From NCBI GenBank assembly GCA_016650415.1, contig JAENVU010000074.1:1-7146 (forward strand): DNA of 7,146 nt, written 5' to 3'. This stretch comes from Acidimicrobiia bacterium. GTDB taxonomy: Bacteria; Actinomycetota; Acidimicrobiia; IMCC26256; JAENVU01. This document shows, one piece after another, positions 5,034 through 7,146 of this stretch. The notes under the pieces are model-generated. The model worked only from the letters and a program-made list of their open reading frames with translations. It did no database searches and was not told where the DNA came from. Position 1 is the first letter of the stretch. Every line of letters begins with the position of its first letter. The translations under genes were made by a program, and so were the position numbers.

Positions 5034-5930
5034 TCAGGACCCGAGCCACGCGGGCCGCGCCAGACCGGCATCGTCGAGCAGGGCACCGAGGCGCTGATTC
5101 GGTTCGACGAATCGCTCGGCCAACCCCGCCCAGACCGAGTCCGGGACGGCACCGGGTTCCTTCGAGCGCCCGTTGAGTGCGAAGTACCACGATCGCAGGC
5201 GCCGCTTGACTCCGGGCACGCGCCGCAGGATCCGCTCGGACCCGTCGTTGAACGCGAGGGCCAGCCGCTGCAACCGCGCGTTCCGAAATGGGGTCGTGCG
5301 GTTCTCGGATCGCAGTCCGGCGTCGGAGAGCCGGTCGGGCTCGAGTCCGAGCCAGGTCGCGACGTCGTGCAACACGGCCGCGCCGTCCGCGACGAGGTCG
5401 TCGAACCAGACGATCTTCACCCCATCCCGACCGAGGACCTCCCACCACTCCGGGAGCCAATCTGCGTACCTGCCACCCCGAACCGCCATGTACTTCTCGT
5501 TGTCGGGGTTGGCGAAATCCGCGTCGGCGAGCGCATCCGCGCTCGCCAGGTACGCCTCGATGCCGAGATCCTGCGGCAGCCGCAACCGGATCTTCTGGTA
5601 CTCGAAGAACGAGATCGCCCGGGCCACCGGTTCGCGCAACACGAGCACGATCTTCGGGTTGGTGAGCGTCATCTGCATGGCGTTCGCAACGTCACTGCCG
5701 CCGTAGAAGTACGACGGCGTCGCTTCGAGTCGCACCGGACGATCCGCAGCCGCGAACAGGGCGTCCCACGCCGACACCGGTTCCAACGGATGGCCGTACC
5801 GGGCCGGGAGGAAGTAGCGGGATTCCTTGACCGCCGACGGGACCACGTCGGGATGCTCACTCAACGACACGAACAGCGACGTGGTCCCCGCCTTGTTCAC
5901 ACCCGCGATGATCGCGTCGACTCGCTCCAC
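5034..5930 (-). CDS. Sulfotransferase family protein
   Basis: This cytosolic-type PAPS-dependent sulfotransferase would move a sulfuryl group from 3'-phosphoadenylyl sulfate to an unknown acceptor. It has 298 residues and no signal peptide or membrane segment. The 5'-phosphosulfate loop is GVNKAGTTS (10-18, Lys13), followed by the family-typical HPDV and KESRYF (35-40). The 3'-phosphate site is VLREPVARAIS (97-107, with Arg99, Arg104 and Ser107). GGRYADWLPEWWE and VWFDDLV match the region seen in heparan-type and bacterial sulfotransferases. The start is GTG 5930: there is no ribosome binding site, but a TACACT -10 box lies exactly 7 nt ahead, which suggests a leaderless message. It lies between murJ and uppP, so a glycan or envelope lipid acceptor is possible but only by position. 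Confidence 0.9.
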   Translation of the reverse strand: MERVDAIIAGVNKAGTTSLFVSLSEHPDVVPSAVKESRYFLPARYGHPLEPVSAWDALFAAADRPVRLEATPSYFYGGSDVANAMQMTLTNPKIVLVLREPVARAISFFEYQKIRLRLPQDLGIEAYLASADALADADFANPDNEKYMAVRGGRYADWLPEWWEVLGRDGVKIVWFDDLVADGAAVLHDVATWLGLEPDRLSDAGLRSENRTTPFRNARLQRLALAFNDGSERILRRVPGVKRRLRSWYFALNGRSKEPGAVPDSVWAGLAERFVEPNQRLGALLDDAGLARPAWLGS

Positions 5931-5937
5931 CCGCGGC

Positions 5938-5943
5938 AGTGTA
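5938..5943 (-). promoter_or_regulatory. Candidate -10 box of a leaderless sulfotransferase promoter
   Basis: TACACT reads on the minus strand from 5943 to 5938, and 7 bases separate it from the GTG start. Initiation at the usual distance would place +1 on or next to the first base of the start codon, fitting the absence of a ribosome binding site. No clear -35 box is visible. Confidence 0.45.
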
Positions 5944-5969
5944 GAAGGACCGCGGGCGAAGCCTCGGGG

Positions 5970-7034
5970 TCAGATCACGTTCGTCGCGAGCAGCACCAGC
6001 GCGATCGCCGCCACGCCGATGCGGTACCAGCCGAAGATCGCGAGGCTGTGCTTCTGGAGGTAGGTCACCATCCATCGCACCGACACCACTGCGGCACCGA
6101 ACGCGACGACGAGCCCGATGAGCGGCGTGAGCAGGCCGAACGAGTCGACCATCGCGGAACCGTCTTTCACGACCGAATACGCGGTCGCGGCACCCAGCGT
6201 CAGCACGCCGAGCAGGAACGAGAACTCGATCGCCGCCGACATCGACAGGCCGAGCAGCAGCGCGGCAACGATCGTCACCAGGCTCCGGCTCGTTCCCGGC
6301 CACAGTGCCGCGACCTGAGCGATCCCGATGATCGCGGCCTCGCGAGAGGTCAATGCTTCGAGCGGACGGCCGCCCGGCTTGGTGAGCAGCCCCCGCGCGA
6401 CCAACACCAGGATCAGGACTCCGCCCACGGCCCAGGCACCGATGACCGGACCCACTCCGAAGAGATGCTTCTTGATCACCTTCTCGCCCACCAGCCCGAC
6501 CACCGCGGCGGGGACGAACGCAATCGCCAACCCCATGAGGAGTTCACGGCCGGCGATGCTCTTCTTCGTGATGCCTTCGATCATCGTCGTGAAGCGGTGC
6601 CGGTAGAGCCCGAGCACGGCGACGATCGCACCCGATTGGATCGCGATCTCGTACGACTTGAGTGCATCGCCGGCCTTGCCGGAATGGGGCAGATCCAGCA
6701 GGCGTGACGTGACGAGCAAGTGGCCCGTCGACGAGATGGGCAGATACTCGGTGATGCCCTCGACCAGCCCGAGCACGATCGCCTGACCCACACCGAGCCC
6801 GGTGTGCACGACCGCGACGATCGGCGCCGCCATCGCCGGCACGGCGCTGAGCAGGACGACCAGCGCCGCGAGCATCGCCGCCACTCCGAGGCGGCCGGCC
6901 CGGTGCGCCGCAGTGTCGGCGGCCGGCACCCTCGCGGTCGCGGTCGCCGTCGCGGTCGCCGTCCAATCACGCATCGATCTCGAACCTCGAGTCGATTCGC
7001 GGACCCAACTCCGCACAACGGTTGTCTTCGGCAT
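5970..7034 (-). CDS. uppP: Undecaprenyl-diphosphatase UppP (BacA) with extended N terminus
   Basis: UppP is a membrane enzyme that converts undecaprenyl diphosphate to undecaprenyl phosphate, recycling the lipid carrier for peptidoglycan and other wall glycans; high activity gives bacitracin resistance. The product has 354 residues. The catalytic signatures are GLVEGITEYLPISSTGHL (89-106, E92xxxE96) and PGTSRS (246-251, Arg250). The rest is hydrophobic with several membrane helices, and it ends with another near the C terminus. The family is usually about 270 residues. Here about 80 extra residues precede the core: a Thr/Ala dipeptide run (25-34) and then a hydrophobic stretch (about 49-67) ending in AMA/AP, like a signal peptide. 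ATG 7034 is chosen because AAGGGAAG lies just upstream; the internal ATG at codon 21 has only a distant GAGG. It may share a transcript with the sulfotransferase, 39 bases downstream. Confidence 0.94.
   Translation of the reverse strand: MPKTTVVRSWVRESTRGSRSMRDWTATATATATARVPAADTAAHRAGRLGVAAMLAALVVLLSAVPAMAAPIVAVVHTGLGVGQAIVLGLVEGITEYLPISSTGHLLVTSRLLDLPHSGKAGDALKSYEIAIQSGAIVAVLGLYRHRFTTMIEGITKKSIAGRELLMGLAIAFVPAAVVGLVGEKVIKKHLFGVGPVIGAWAVGGVLILVLVARGLLTKPGGRPLEALTSREAAIIGIAQVAALWPGTSRSLVTIVAALLLGLSMSAAIEFSFLLGVLTLGAATAYSVVKDGSAMVDSFGLLTPLIGLVVAFGAAVVSVRWMVTYLQKHSLAIFGWYRIGVAAIALVLLATNVI
6932..6961. repeat. Five hexanucleotide repeats inside the uppP N-terminal extension
   Basis: On the plus strand the unit TCGCSG occurs five times in a row. 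On the coding strand it gives an alternating Thr-Ala run at residues 25-34. Such a tract can gain or lose six bases by slippage, changing the length by two residues without shifting the frame. It lies just ahead of the signal-like hydrophobic segment. Confidence 0.7.
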
Positions 7035-7146
7035 ATCGCTTCCCTTGAACATTCCAGAGGTGAACGGGCCGGTCTCCGAGCGGAAACGGCCCCCAGTGCC
7101 AGGTACCGCGCGCGAGCGCGAATCCATCGAGCGGTTGGAGCAAAAA
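7035..7146 (-). other. Upstream region of uppP, nothing firm recognised
   Basis: Apart from the AAGGGAAG ribosome binding site just before ATG 7034, no convincing promoter pair, operator or terminator is visible. The uppP frame stays open through much of this stretch (to an ATG at 7127), but those longer starts lack a good ribosome binding site and I treat the sequence as noncoding leader. Confidence 0.4.

Noticed and set aside
5030..5037. A bidirectional terminator between murJ and the sulfotransferase gene
   Set aside because: The stop codons are one base apart and I see no inverted repeat with a T-run around them.
3385..5097. 570-codon plus-strand open frame in a second frame over murJ
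   Set aside because: The product is extremely Arg/Pro-rich without domains; it is an out-of-frame shadow of murJ.
5367..6707. 446-codon plus-strand open frame over the sulfotransferase and uppP
   Set aside because: It is antisense to two well-identified genes and has a His/Arg/Asp/Gln-rich shadow composition.
6932..6961. Short tandem repeats as a CRISPR-like array
   Set aside because: The units are six bases with no spacers and lie in the uppP coding frame; this is a simple repeat.

Overview
The window is high-GC DNA with strongly G/C-biased third codon positions, packed genes and actinobacterial-type cell-envelope genes. It fits a high-GC actinobacterium, perhaps Acidimicrobiia, but nothing visible fixes the taxon. 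The right half (about 3200-7146) looks like ordinary chromosome. The left half (about 850-3200) looks like a decayed integrated element next to a tRNA gene.

Left to right: (1) a secreted subtilisin-like protease on the minus strand, cut by the window edge after the oxyanion-hole Asn, with a short structured leader; (2) an IS21-family remnant on the plus strand, holding only the last 26 codons of istA, an intact-looking istB and a right end with two direct repeats; (3) an unrecognised, probably 5'-truncated ORF; (4) a tyrosine recombinase gene whose catalytic domain looks complete but whose core-binding domain is missing or replaced; (5) a tRNA-Arg(ACG) gene on the minus strand whose 3' end faces the integrase, the usual position of an attachment site.

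Beyond the tRNA are murJ (lipid II flippase, plus strand), a sulfotransferase-family gene (minus strand, tail to tail with murJ with a 1-nt gap, apparently leaderless) and uppP/bacA (undecaprenyl-diphosphatase, minus strand, with a long N-terminal extension). MurJ and UppP act at two points of the same lipid-carrier cycle: MurJ exports the undecaprenyl-linked peptidoglycan precursor, and UppP dephosphorylates the undecaprenyl diphosphate left after polymerisation.

I see no complete new multi-gene system. The points most worth checking are the altered integrase, the IS21 end that abuts a palindrome, the leader and promoter of the protease next to the istA scar, and the extended UppP N terminus. 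There is no gene-free stretch longer than 300 bases.
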